From an uncultured Acetatifactor sp. (GTDB lineage: Bacteria; Bacillota; Clostridia; Lachnospirales; Lachnospiraceae): a stretch of DNA of 64,000 bases. Shown piece by piece: positions 27,404 to 36,272 of the stretch. Made by a program: the position numbers and the translations under genes. The stretch lies in contig CANQNT010000003.1 in the NCBI GenBank assembly GCA_947625255.1, positions 86,764 through 150,763 of the forward strand. Direction: 5' to 3'. The notes below the pieces were generated by a model. It saw only the letters and a program-made list of their open reading frames with translations, was not told where the DNA came from and did not search any database. Numbering within the stretch: position 1 is the first letter of the stretch; each line of letters opens with the position of its first letter.

Positions 27404-28395
27404 GACATTCCCTCACAGTATTGATTTAACAAATAAGCAATATAATCCTGCTTGCCAAACAGGCGCAGGCTATTCGGATCCCCGCACCGCTTTACGATTT
27501 CACAGAGTGGGATTTCCCGCCGGACGGTTTGCGCAGTGCTCTTTCCCGATAAATAATTCCGCAAAATTTCTTCCGCGCTGCTTTCTTTCAGATTGCCCAA
27601 ACACCAATAGGGCGCGGTAGTACTGATATTCGGATACACGTTATATGCACTGTCGATATAGAGGACGGGGGAATCAGAGACATAGCTTCCCGTCGAGGTA
27701 TCCGCTATGAGCTTTCGATAAAGCTCCCGTTCCGTCTGCCCGAACACTTCGTTCAAATTGTCCGCGTGAAAATGCTTCAGTGTGTAGTCTGTAAGCAGGG
27801 GCGGTATCTTTTTAAGATCATCCGGCGTGACGCGCACATTGTACAGCTTCGCATTTTCGCCGTCGCACGAGTCTTGATGAGCAAAGCAGGAAAACTCCCC
27901 GCCAAACGCGACGCATCGCTCTGGCAGACGATTTTCAAGGATCAGCGCTTCAATAAGAGGCAATTCTTCGATATTGTCCTTGTTGACAAAAACCTGAATG
28001 CGCGGGGAGATTTTATTCTCCAGCAAAATATCAACCGCGTGCAATATCTCCCGGTATGCGCCGGTTCTTCCCGTATAATAATCCGTCAATGCCTCACCGC
28101 CGAAAAGCGTGAGCTGTGCTTTTGTCACGCCCAAGGAAACGAGCCATTTGACGTACTCACAGCCGCGAACAATGCGCCATACGCTGATTTCAAACTCATG
28201 GGCATAGGATTTAAATTTTGCAGCTATCTGTTTTAAGTCATCGAACGTCATGCGCCCGTTTGGAGAATGTCCCACCCAACAGTGACGGCACCGGTTCGGA
28301 CAGCCGTACATATCAAGGCATATAATCAAGTTTTTGAATATAATTATCTCCTTAAGCCTCGATCTGGTGATCAGTTGCCATTTACTGTGAAGCAT
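27400..28395 (-). CDS. Radical SAM protein of unknown function, start and length doubtful
   Basis: A radical SAM enzyme with the cluster motif CPNRCRHC (Cys at 32, 36, 39 in the frame from 28395), preceded by FKNLIICLDMYG, and LTLFGGEALTDYYTGR later. The ATG at 28395 overlaps a TATAAT box, so it is probably not in the mRNA. The best ribosome binding site (AAGGAG) is six bases before an ATA at 28341 just ahead of FKNLIICLDM; homologous starts would be ATG there, so the start codon may be mutated. The region between KSYAHEFEI and SVWRIVRGCEYVKW looks shortened compared with relatives of about 380 residues. It is coupled to the HAD gene. It may be a gene in decay. Confidence 0.65.
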   Translation of the reverse strand: MLHSKWQLITRSRLKEIIIFKNLIICLDMYGCPNRCRHCWVGHSPNGRMTFDDLKQIAAKFKSYAHEFEISVWRIVRGCEYVKWLVSLGVTKAQLTLFGGEALTDYYTGRTGAYREILHAVDILLENKISPRIQVFVNKDNIEELPLIEALILENRLPERCVAFGGEFSCFAHQDSCDGENAKLYNVRVTPDDLKKIPPLLTDYTLKHFHADNLNEVFGQTERELYRKLIADTSTGSYVSDSPVLYIDSAYNVYPNISTTAPYWCLGNLKESSAEEILRNYLSGKSTAQTVRREIPLCEIVKRCGDPNSLRLFGKQDYIAYLLNQYCEGMS

Positions 28396-28440
28396 TATAC
28401 CATCTGAAGGCGAAAAAATCTACTGCTCACACGTTTAAAT

Positions 28441-28759
28441 TTAATTTCTTCTGCGCTTGACCCATACAATGTCATAGCCCAGCTCAAACTTTGGTATCCG
28501 TTCAAATACCGCCCTCATGTTTACCCGCCGTTGCAGTTTCCTGACGGTATCCCTTGATTTCGTATGCCCTTTATCGTAAATCATCACATATGGCCAGTAT
28601 CCCAAGTCTCGCAAGGTGTAAATACGTTCCAACTGACCTGAAAACGCGTCCTGACAAAAAGAGCGTATGCAAAAAACTTTTCCAACTCACGGAATCATCT
28701 TTTGTGTGCGCTGCTATATATTCGTCTACAATGCCCTTGTAGGCTTCTATTTGCCCCAA
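28441..28759 (-). pseudogene. Joined remnants of decayed genes
   Basis: The 3' part (28441-28632) reads RIYTLRDLGYWPYVMIYDKG and ends RRVNMRAVFERIPKFE, which resembles the C-terminus of a mobile-element radical SAM protein. The 5' part (28571-28759) reads EAYKGIVDEYIAAHTKDD and is in another frame; I do not recognise it. They overlap and neither has the rest of its gene. Together with the neighbours this marks a deletion junction. Confidence 0.5.
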
Positions 28760-28965
28760 ATTTCATGGTATGGGTGGATAAATTTACCGTCTGCGACAAA
28801 GGCTCAAATCTAGGTCAAATAAAATGTCGTACATACAGAAATCTCCTTTCTGTATTTTTTATCGAACGTATGTCTGATTACCTCTTTGATTACTTTTCAC
28901 TTTTTTCGCAAAAAGAAAAACGCCAGAAACCGCATAAATAAGCCATTTCTAAGCGTTTTTACAAG
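28760..28965. other. Short non-coding stretch before tRNA-Pro
   Basis: AT-rich, with an inverted repeat CAGAAATCTCCTTTCTG near 28837-28853 and short open frames only. No gene is supported. Confidence 0.4.
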
Positions 28966-29040
28966 TCGGAGTGGCGGGATTCGAACTCGCGACCTCCGCC
29001 TCCCTAAGACGGCGCTCTAACCAAGCTGAGCCACACCCCG
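28966..29040 (-). tRNA. tRNA-Pro, anticodon AGG
   Basis: A complete 75-base cloverleaf on the minus strand: acceptor CGGGGTG / CACTCCG with the C1-G72 pair typical of tRNA-Pro, D arm GCTC / GAGC, anticodon stem CCGTC / GGCGG with loop TTAGGGA, T arm GCGAG / CCCGC around TTCGAAT, discriminator A. The anticodon reads AGG, with G37 as expected for Pro. No CCA is encoded. A34 in a proline tRNA is uncommon in bacteria. Confidence 0.9.
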
Positions 29041-29243
29041 AAAGCACTTGTAATTATACTCTACTCTTTGAGAAAATGCAAGCATTTTTTTCGGAAAATC
29101 AGAATAAACCTTTCCACAAAATTGGCTTTCCATAAATAATGAACTTATCACCTGTTTCCCATAAAATCGGAAATGTTTTTTAACCGGCAATGTGCTACGA
29201 TAATCTCAGACAAGGGACCCTTGCAAGAGAACGAGGTGGTATC

Positions 29244-30584
29244 GTGACAAAAACGGAGACAATCCAGAAAGCAATTGATTATATTGAAGAAAATCTCAGA
29301 TCAGAAATCACATTTGAAGACCTGATCGGAGAGACCCATTTTTCCCAGTCCTATTTTATGTACCTTTTTCAGGAGGCGGTAGGGCTGCCCTGCATGAAGT
29401 ATATCAATCGGCGCAGACTTCTTTGGGCGCTCTTTGAGATGAACGCGGGGAAAAAGGGCATCGATGCCGCGCTGGAATACGGCTACGATACTTACGCGGG
29501 CTTTTTTAAGGCTTTCCGTCAGGAATTCGGCTGTTCTCCGTCCACATACCGCAAACGATACACCATCGGCAAGCCGCACAGACTCAATTTGCAACAGGAG
29601 GGACACTTTATGATATCGAATCAAAAACTTAAAACAATTCTCGCCCATTGGGATGGGGAATTTGAAAACATCCGGGCCGTAAAATATTCAAACGGCATCA
29701 TCGCCGATTCCATGTGGGTCGTAACCTTAAAAGGAGAAAGATATATTCTCTCAGCCTGCACCAACGAGGTTTCCTTAAAAAGATGCCTGGAACCAAGCCG
29801 TCTGGAAGAAACAGAGGGGTTGGCCGCCGCTGCGGTGTTCAAGACCAGGGACGATCTGGACTATGTGACAGATGGAGACCTGTGCTTTTACCTGACGAAG
29901 AAAAGACGGGTGATCGGTGAAATGGCGAGTCCTCTGGAGTTTTACCGCATCCCGGAAAACGCACAGGCAGTCGGTCAGATTCTGGCCAGGCTCCACCGCT
30001 GTCTGCGGAACGCTTCGCTCAACGAATTCTATGAGGAAACGGACCGCCTGGAAACTGTTCTGAACAGACTTCCCAAGGTACGCCAAGCCCTTTCTCTTCC
30101 GGAAGCCTTTTATCTGGAATATGAGGATTGGACCAAAAGGCTTGCGCCAAAGCTGCCCAAACAGCTCATCCATCGGGATCCCAATGAAAGCAATATCATC
30201 ATGGAAAACGGAAAATGCACAGGTTTCCTGCATTTTGAACTTTCCAGAGTCGGTTACCGCATTTTTGACTTATGTTATGCGGCAACGGCAGTGTTATGCG
30301 GCTTATATATGCAAAACGAAGACAAGAAGGCTCCGGCAGACGGCATTTGGTTCCCGATTTATCACAATATCATCCTCGGATATGAAAGTCTGGAACCCCT
30401 TACCAGAGAAGAACACCAGTCGCTGCCTTACATGGTCTACACCATCCAGATCATCTGTGTCTCCTACTTCAATAACTATGATAAGTTTGAACGCATGGCC
30501 AGAGCCAATGAAAAAATGCTTCTCTGGCTCTGGGAGAACCGGGAAGCATTTCCGGATAGCCAATCCAGACGGACGGATGAATGA
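29244..30584 (+). CDS. AraC-type DNA-binding domain fused to an APH-like kinase domain
   Basis: A 446-residue two-domain protein. Residues about 5-105 form an AraC-type double helix-turn-helix: ITFEDLIGETHFSQSYFMYLF and DAALEYGYDTYAGFFKAFRQ followed by EFGCSPSTYRKRY. The rest resembles aminoglycoside phosphotransferase/choline kinase folds, with the catalytic loop LIHRDPNESNIIM; the metal-binding Asp that should follow is in FLHFELSRVGYRIFDLCYA, where the usual DFE is HFE. I chose the GTG at 29244 because AGGTGG lies before it. It may sense a small molecule through the kinase fold and regulate transcription. The HFE change suggests binding or weakened catalysis. The convergent nitrilase gene ends 10 bp away. 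Confidence 0.85.
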   Translation: MTKTETIQKAIDYIEENLRSEITFEDLIGETHFSQSYFMYLFQEAVGLPCMKYINRRRLLWALFEMNAGKKGIDAALEYGYDTYAGFFKAFRQEFGCSPSTYRKRYTIGKPHRLNLQQEGHFMISNQKLKTILAHWDGEFENIRAVKYSNGIIADSMWVVTLKGERYILSACTNEVSLKRCLEPSRLEETEGLAAAAVFKTRDDLDYVTDGDLCFYLTKKRRVIGEMASPLEFYRIPENAQAVGQILARLHRCLRNASLNEFYEETDRLETVLNRLPKVRQALSLPEAFYLEYEDWTKRLAPKLPKQLIHRDPNESNIIMENGKCTGFLHFELSRVGYRIFDLCYAATAVLCGLYMQNEDKKAPADGIWFPIYHNIILGYESLEPLTREEHQSLPYMVYTIQIICVSYFNNYDKFERMARANEKMLLWLWENREAFPDSQSRRTDE

Positions 30585-30593
30585 CGGAAAAGA

Positions 30594-31511
30594 TCAGCTC
30601 TCTTCCTCGTAAAACCGCCGGTACAACTCCACTCTGCGGTCGCTTTTCAAAGGAAAGTCCTTTCTGTATTCCTCCGCCGCGGTTCCGTCCACATCCACCA
30701 AAAGGAGCCCGCCTGCCGACTCTTCGGCAGGCAAGCTCCTGCCATAAGGATCAAAAGCCATGGAAGATACAGGCTCATAGGATAAACCTCCGCCCTCTCC
30801 TCTGCGATTTACACCCAACAAGTAACACTGATTTTCAATGGCCCTGGCCTGCAAAAGAACCCTCCAATGCTCTGCCCGCGCGCCTGGCCAATTGGCAATG
30901 ACCACAATGCAGGCACATGTCCCGGACAAGGCCTGAAAGACCTCCGGGAAACGCAGATCATAACATATCGCAAATCCCACCCTCAGTCCGTCCACCTGAC
31001 ATTTCGCCAAATGATTCCCACCGGTAAAATAACGCCCTTCTTCACCAAAGGTAAAGGGATGAAGCTTGTCATACTGAGCAAGAACCATTCCCCGTTCCAC
31101 CGCCATCAGGCAGTTATAATATTTTCGGTCCGCGCTTTTCCGCACATAACCAAACACAATCACAAGCGAGTACCTCCGGGATAAGGCAAGCATCCGCCGG
31201 CACGTCTCAGTGACATAAGGAATCGAATTGCTCCTCTCAGACGCCGAGGCCGGATTATCCCGCCGCGCTCCTCCGGGTTCCCAGGCCGAACCATTCCGTG
31301 CCGCTCCCGCCGTCTCTGCCAAACCGAAGTCGTCCGAAGCCGCTTCTCCCGTCCTTTCCACCGCCATGGAAAAACCCGTCAGAGTCATCTCCGGGAAAAT
31401 CACCATCCGTGCGCCCGCTTTGGCACTCTCCGCCACCAGACGCTCTACGGTCAGCCAATTCGCGTCCTTATCCTCCCAGACAATTTCCATCTGTGTCAAG
31501 GCGATCTTCAT
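30594..31511 (-). CDS. Carbon-nitrogen hydrolase (nitrilase family)
   Basis: A 305-residue nitrilase-superfamily amidase with the Glu-Lys-Cys triad: FPEMTLTGFSM (Glu near 41), AQYDKLHPFTFG (Lys) and VGFAICYDLRFPEVF (Cys). KLHPF and YDLRFPE resemble omega-amidase/YafV-type members that hydrolyse alpha-ketoglutaramate. Between the Glu and Lys blocks there is a low-complexity insert of about 45 residues (TGEAASDDFGLAETAGAARN and on), not common in the family. No signal peptide. It lies 45 bp downstream of pepD in the same direction, so the two may be cotranscribed. The substrate is not proven. Confidence 0.88.
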   Translation of the reverse strand: MKIALTQMEIVWEDKDANWLTVERLVAESAKAGARMVIFPEMTLTGFSMAVERTGEAASDDFGLAETAGAARNGSAWEPGGARRDNPASASERSNSIPYVTETCRRMLALSRRYSLVIVFGYVRKSADRKYYNCLMAVERGMVLAQYDKLHPFTFGEEGRYFTGGNHLAKCQVDGLRVGFAICYDLRFPEVFQALSGTCACIVVIANWPGARAEHWRVLLQARAIENQCYLLGVNRRGEGGGLSYEPVSSMAFDPYGRSLPAEESAGGLLLVDVDGTAAEEYRKDFPLKSDRRVELYRRFYEEES

Positions 31512-31556
31512 GACATTCCTCCTATTTCGAGGCGGGAAAGCCGCTCCGGTCTCACA

Positions 31557-33008
31557 TCAGCCTTCCTTCTCCTCCAACAGCCGCACCAGATATTCCCACA
31601 CTCTGGCGGTAGAGCTGATACTCAGGGTCTCCTCCGTGGTATGGATATCTTTCATATTGGGTCCGATGGACACGCAATCCAAATCTTCGATCTTACTGCC
31701 CAGCAGTCCGCATTCCAACCCGGCATGAATGGCCTCCACCTTGGGATCGCAGCCATACATTCTGCGATACAGGCTGATCATCTTATCCCGCAAAGGAGAT
31801 TTCACGCGATACTGCCACCCCGGATAATCTCCCCTCACACTCTGACTTCCGCCAGCCAATTCCGCCAGGGCCTGCAGCCTGCCTATCAGGGCAAATTTCG
31901 CGCTTTCCACGGAGCTTCTCACGGAAATATGTGTTATGAGCCCCTCCTCCTTTAGCTCCAGGATCCCCAGATTCAGAGAGGTTTCCACCAATCCGGGGAT
32001 ATCGGCACTCATAGCCTGCACACCATTGGGCAGGGCAAACAAATAAGCCGCACACCTGGCTGAAGACCGGGCCGCAGTACAGTGAAAAGTCCCCTTGCCC
32101 AGAGACTGGATGCGTACCCGCACGCCGGGATCCCTGCTTACCAGTTCATCCGCGATTTTCGCCGATACCGTATCCAACACGTCAGCGAACAAAGCGCTAT
32201 TCGCCCCATCCACCACCAACAAGGCCCTGGTTTCCCTTGGAATCGCGTTATCCGCAAGCCCGCCGTTCAACGCCTGGATGCCGACCTCCATTTTTTCCGT
32301 CAGTCGATAAAGAATCCGACCCATCAGACAGTTGGAATTTCCTCTTTCCTTATGAATCTCTGAACCGGAATGACCGCCCGTCAGACCGTCCAACACCACC
32401 TCATAGGCGATTCCTTCCTTCTCCGTCCATTCCACCGGCAAAGTCGCGTCCACCCTTGCCCCTCCGGCGCAGCTTGTCAAGAAGATGCCCTCTTCCTCGG
32501 AATCCAAATTCAAAAGACGATTACCAGTCAAAGAAGACAAATCGATTCCCCGGGCACCGTCCATGCCCACTTCCTCGTCCACGGTGACGACCACCTCTAA
32601 ACGGGGATGACAAATATTCTCCGAATCCAACAACGCCAGAGCATAGGCTACCGCGATGCCATCGTCTCCGCCCAGGCTGGTTCCCTCGGCAGAGATCAAG
32701 TCGCCATCCACCCGTAGGCGCAGACCTTCCTTTGTCATATCGATCTCATAGTCCGGCTTCTTCACGGCCACCATGTCCATATGACCCTGCAGGATCATTG
32801 TGGGCTGATTCTCATAGCCCGGGGTAGCCTCCTTGAACAAAATCACATTTTTCAGCTCATCCTGCCGCCAGTCCAGACCTCTTTCCTTAGCAAACGCCAC
32901 CAGATAATCGCTGATCTGTCCTACATTCCCGGATCCATGCGGGATTTTGCAGATTTCTTCAAAAAAACGGAACACGTTCTTCGGTTCCAGATTGGATAAT
33001 ACACCCAT
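31557..33008 (-). CDS. pepD: Aminoacyl-histidine dipeptidase (PepD, M20 family)
   Basis: A 483-residue cytoplasmic zinc dipeptidase that cleaves Xaa-His and other dipeptides. Metal and catalytic motifs: LQGHMDMVA near residue 78, SLGGDDGIAVAYALALL near 115, TVDEEVGMDGARG near 145 (catalytic Glu and ligand), and IHAGLECGLLGSK and IGPNMKDIHTTEE near the end. The lid domain runs about 210-390. Length and motif spacing match PepD. A promoter lies at 33035-33063. Confidence 0.94.
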   Translation of the reverse strand: MGVLSNLEPKNVFRFFEEICKIPHGSGNVGQISDYLVAFAKERGLDWRQDELKNVILFKEATPGYENQPTMILQGHMDMVAVKKPDYEIDMTKEGLRLRVDGDLISAEGTSLGGDDGIAVAYALALLDSENICHPRLEVVVTVDEEVGMDGARGIDLSSLTGNRLLNLDSEEEGIFLTSCAGGARVDATLPVEWTEKEGIAYEVVLDGLTGGHSGSEIHKERGNSNCLMGRILYRLTEKMEVGIQALNGGLADNAIPRETRALLVVDGANSALFADVLDTVSAKIADELVSRDPGVRVRIQSLGKGTFHCTAARSSARCAAYLFALPNGVQAMSADIPGLVETSLNLGILELKEEGLITHISVRSSVESAKFALIGRLQALAELAGGSQSVRGDYPGWQYRVKSPLRDKMISLYRRMYGCDPKVEAIHAGLECGLLGSKIEDLDCVSIGPNMKDIHTTEETLSISSTARVWEYLVRLLEEKEG

Positions 33009-33034
33009 GTTTTCATCTCCTTATCTTTGCCTAA

Positions 33035-33063
33035 ATCATAGCACACCAAAAGTTGTTTGACAA
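33035..33063 (-). promoter_or_regulatory. Promoter of pepD
   Basis: Minus-strand boxes TTGTCA (33058-33063) and TATGAT (33035-33040) with 17-bp spacing, 27 bp before the pepD start. Confidence 0.75.
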
Positions 33064-33156
33064 GAAAGAAAATCTCGTTCCCACACCTGGCAATGACGAT
33101 TGGACATCCCAAAGGGGCACTTAACGCCAACTTTCGGATTCTAGATTGCTTCTCTC

Positions 33157-33203
33157 TTGACATCTTTTATCTGACATACTATAATTTTGAATACTTCAAA
33201 ATT
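33157..33203 (+). promoter_or_regulatory. Promoter and MarR operator of the MarR-kinase-tag operon
   Basis: A full consensus promoter, TTGACA (33157-33162) and TATAAT (33180-33185) at 17-bp spacing. Overlapping the -10 box and start site is a perfect palindrome with 9-base arms AATTTTGAA (33183-33191) and TTCAAAATT (33195-33203) around TAC, the shape of a MarR dimer site. The MarR gene starts at 33235, so autorepression is likely. Confidence 0.8.
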
Positions 33204-33234
33204 AAACTTTATAAAATTGAAGGGAGGTTTGTAG

Positions 33235-33678
33235 ATGAATCATAACATTACAATATTCCGCAGCTACCTCGAAGCTTATGAGCACTTTTGCAAACCGTTG
33301 TGCCATGAGCTGGATATGCCGCAGATGGCATTCGATATTATGATGTTTCTGGCCAACCATCCCGAAACCTGTACCGCGAAGGAAATCAGCCAACACAGAG
33401 GATTTAAGGAGAATATTTTATCCGTAAACATCAATAAACTCGTAAATGAAGGATTCCTGGAGCGATCTTCCGTGGAAGGCGACCGAAGAAAAATACGGCT
33501 TGTATGCACGCGGAAAGCGCAGCCCATCATTGAACGCGGACGCAGACTGCAGGATAAATTTCATTCGATAATAAAAGAAGGACTGACCGATGAGGACCTT
33601 AAGGCCTGTCAGCGTTATCTCGACATTATAGGCCAAAACGCCCTGCGGATTAGGCAAATGGAAATAAAGGAGGAATAG
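33235..33678 (+). CDS. MarR family transcriptional regulator
   Basis: A 147-residue winged-helix regulator. Reading helix region: TCTAKEISQHRGFKENILSV followed by NINKLVNEGFLERSSVEGDR, with the wing EGDRRKIRLVCTRKAQPI. The start follows AGGGAGG at good spacing. A palindromic operator sits over its promoter. It is followed by the cytidylate-kinase-like gene after 6 bp. Ligand and full regulon are unknown. Confidence 0.9.
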   Translation: MNHNITIFRSYLEAYEHFCKPLCHELDMPQMAFDIMMFLANHPETCTAKEISQHRGFKENILSVNINKLVNEGFLERSSVEGDRRKIRLVCTRKAQPIIERGRRLQDKFHSIIKEGLTDEDLKACQRYLDIIGQNALRIRQMEIKEE

Positions 33679-33684
33679 AAGTCC

Positions 33685-34287
33685 ATGAAATACCACTATG
33701 TAACAATTGAACGTGAATATGGGAGCGCCGGAACGGAAATCGGCAAAAAACTGCACACACTCAGCCAGATTCCATGCTATGGATTTGAGATTCTGGAACA
33801 AGTGTCGGTGAATCTTCACATTGAGATCGACCAGATCGAACAATATGAGGAAAAGGCAACCAACAGCTTTTTATATTCTCTTTATCTCATGAGTAAGATG
33901 AATGAAAATAGTGAGGGGCAGATCTCCAGGGAAGGACAGATTTATCTGGAGGAACAGCGCGTGATCCAGGAATTTGCTTCGCAAGGTCCGGCTATTTTCA
34001 TAGGAAGGTGCGCGGCCAACGCCCTTGCCGACAAAAACGATGTCCTCAGGGTCTTTATACGGGCGGACAAGGAGCTGCGTAAGAAAAGGGCCATAGAAAG
34101 CTATCGGATCCACCCCAATGATGCGGAAGCAGTTATCCGCAGATTTGACAGGAAACGCAGCAATTTTTATGCCACCAACACGGGAAATAACTGGAATGAT
34201 ATCTCAAACTACCACCTGGTTCTGGACAGCGGCAAACTGGGAATTGATCGGTGTGCCAGGATTATTCTGGAAGCCATGAAAGAATAG
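33685..34287 (+). CDS. Cytidylate kinase-like family protein
   Basis: A 200-residue P-loop-type protein of the 'cytidylate kinase-like' family, common in Clostridia beside regulators. The N-terminal ITIEREYGSAGTEIGKKL region stands for the P-loop (GSAGTEIGK), FIGRCAANAL and FIRADKELRKKRAIESY follow, and the C-terminus has YHLVLDSGKLGIDRCA. The true cytidylate kinase (Cmk) is usually a different gene, so a nucleotide substrate is only inferred. It sits in an operon with MarR and tag. Confidence 0.85.
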   Translation: MKYHYVTIEREYGSAGTEIGKKLHTLSQIPCYGFEILEQVSVNLHIEIDQIEQYEEKATNSFLYSLYLMSKMNENSEGQISREGQIYLEEQRVIQEFASQGPAIFIGRCAANALADKNDVLRVFIRADKELRKKRAIESYRIHPNDAEAVIRRFDRKRSNFYATNTGNNWNDISNYHLVLDSGKLGIDRCARIILEAMKE

Positions 34288-34301
34288 TTTAGGAAGAAAA
34301 T

Positions 34302-34931
34302 ATGGGACACTGCGATTGGGTATTTGCAAGCGAAAAAGACCGGTTTTATCACGACCACGAGTGGGGCATCCCCGTACATGACGACCTCCAGATGTTCGAG
34401 TATCTGACGCTGGAGTGCCTTCAATGTGGCCTTAGCTGGGGGCTGATGATGAAAAAGCGCGAGATTTTCCGTCAGTGCTTTGAAAACTTCGAGTACGACA
34501 AAATCGCCGCCTACGGCGAAGATGATATACAGCGGATTCTGAACACAGAGGGGATGCTGAAATCAGAGCGGAAGGTTCGAGCGGTCATTAACAATGCCAA
34601 GTGTTATCAGAAAATCAGAGCAGAGTTTGGCAGCTTCTGCAATTACCTCTGGGCCTATACCGGCGGGAAAACCGTTCTATACGACGGTCACGCCGACGGC
34701 GCGATACCAGTCAGTAACGGCCTTTCAGACAAAATCAGCCGCGACCTCAAAAAGCGAGGCTTCAGGTTTGTGGGAGCGGTGACCATTTATTCTCATCTCC
34801 AGGCCTGTGGTATCATCAACGACCACGCCATCGACTGCCCCTGTTATAAGAGGATTAACGAAACCTATCCTACGATAAGAAAGAAGCCGGAGCAGGAAGT
34901 AGGACAGGCCGGAGGGAAAAAACCGCAGTAA
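34302..34931 (+). CDS. tag: DNA-3-methyladenine glycosylase I
   Basis: A 209-residue helix-hairpin-helix glycosylase that removes 3-methyladenine from alkylated DNA. The zinc-snap ligands are visible: Cys4 in HCDWVFA, His near residue 17 in YHDHEWG, and the C-terminal His and Cys in NDHAIDCPCY. The substrate pocket region ECLQCGLSWGLMMKKREIF and GFRFVGAVTIYSHLQACG are also typical. A charged tail of about 20 residues ends it. Downstream lies a Pol IV gene, giving a small alkylation-damage and bypass group. Confidence 0.93.
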   Translation: MGHCDWVFASEKDRFYHDHEWGIPVHDDLQMFEYLTLECLQCGLSWGLMMKKREIFRQCFENFEYDKIAAYGEDDIQRILNTEGMLKSERKVRAVINNAKCYQKIRAEFGSFCNYLWAYTGGKTVLYDGHADGAIPVSNGLSDKISRDLKKRGFRFVGAVTIYSHLQACGIINDHAIDCPCYKRINETYPTIRKKPEQEVGQAGGKKPQ

Positions 34932-34937
34932 ACACAA

Positions 34938-35729
34938 ATGGAAACTCAACGGGATGTGGATGAAAGAATGGAGCAAATCATCATTCATGTGGATATGGAT
35001 GCCTTCTTTGCTTCCGTGGAAACGCGGGATAATCCTGCCCTGCGCGGCAAGCCGCTGATTATCGGTTCCCTTCCGGGGGAACGGGGCGTCGTTGCCACCT
35101 GTAGCTACGAGGCAAGAAAATACGGCGTCCACTCTGCTATGAACATCAAAGAAGCCTACCGGCGATGTCCGCAGGGTATCTATATGCACCCAAATATCGA
35201 CAAATACAAGGCTGTATCCGGACAACTTCATGGGATTTGGAACACTTATGCTTCCGCTGCTGAAGCAATCGCGCTCGACGAGGCATATCTCGATGTAACA
35301 CAGCAGGCGGAAAATCTGGAAGGAGCGCGCCGGATTGCCATGACCATCAAGCAACGAACCAGGGACGAAATCGGACTTACCTGTTCCGTAGGTGTTGCTT
35401 ACTCCAAGACGGCGGCAAAGACGGCAAGTGAGGAAAAGAAGCCCGATGGATACTTTGAGATACCCACGCCAAAGGATTTTGTTGATGTGGGACAGCGCCC
35501 TGTCCGTTTGATTGGCGTGAACATATACAATTTGTCCAGCGAAGAAGGACGGCAGCTCTCTTTATTTGATTTTATGGCGGATGTGGAAAATGATCATAAG
35601 GCCGAAATAAGACGGTTACTTGATGCTTTGCAAGGCCGTTACCATCTTGATTTTGCCGGGCATCTGGATCAGATTTATCAAATGGACACGCTCCGCAAGA
35701 CAGTGGAATACATGAGGAAACATATATGA
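34938..35729 (+). pseudogene. DNA polymerase IV (Y-family) gene with large in-frame deletion
   Basis: A 263-residue relic or mini-form of DinB. The palm and finger parts are present: IIIHVDMDAFFASVETRDNP (first catalytic Asp), GVVATCSYEARKYGVHSAMN and IALDEAYLDVTQQAE (second Asp and Glu). After YFEIPTPKDFVDVGQ it jumps to RPVRLIGVNIYNLSSEEGRQ, which belongs near the end of the little-finger domain. About 120 residues are gone, including the thumb with its helix-hairpin-helix DNA grip. The frame is kept. The annotated start may instead be the ATG at 34968. It is unlikely to be a normal polymerase. Confidence 0.75.
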
Positions 35730-36272
35730 CAGAGATAAAAGAAAAGCTATTTGCCTATATTAAGAAAAAGTACCATGCGTCGCCGGAATATCCGTGGGCA
35801 CGGTATCCGGGCTATGTAGCCTTTCGGCAGAGTGATAATAAAAAGCTGTTTGCGCTTGTGACTGCCGTGCCGGGAAATCGGCTGGGTTTGAATGGGGAGA
35901 ATGTAGTTGATGTCCTAAATGTCAAAGTGAGCGATCCCTTTCTCGCGGATTTTCCGATTCGTCAGGAGGGCTTCTTTCATGGGCATCCGATTGAAGCACA
36001 GACTCAGACCGCCGAAGGAATGGATCGTTCCATCAAATCCGAAATATTACGACGTGCAGACGGCTTTTGCTGAATCGGATGAAATAGACTGGAATATTCC
36101 ATTTCATTTTGATAATGGAGAGGTTCATATGTCCAGCATAATGAAAATCAAGCTGTTGAAACGCTATGACCCGAATCGGTTTACGTTTGATGTACTTGGA
36201 AAAGAGTATGGCATTTTTGCGGTAAGAGGGCCGAGAGGAATCCCCCAAAGTCTAAGTGAAGCGTTGAAATAA
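35726..36272 (+). pseudogene. MmcQ/YjbR-like gene fused by deletion to an EVE-domain fragment
   Basis: The first frame (35726-36073) starts MTEIKEKLFAYIKKKYHAS and has PEYPWARYPGYVAF, as in MmcQ/YjbR (DUF419-type) proteins, until EGFFHGHPIEA. The second frame (35979-36272) carries RPPKEWIVPSNPKYYDVQTA and ends FAVRGPRGIPQSLSEAL, as in EVE/PUA-like domain proteins. Within the second, about 30 residues are missing between SDEIDW and IPFHFDNGEVHMS. Thus a deletion joined two genes in different frames, plus a further internal deletion. It overlaps the Pol IV stop by four bases. Confidence 0.65.
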
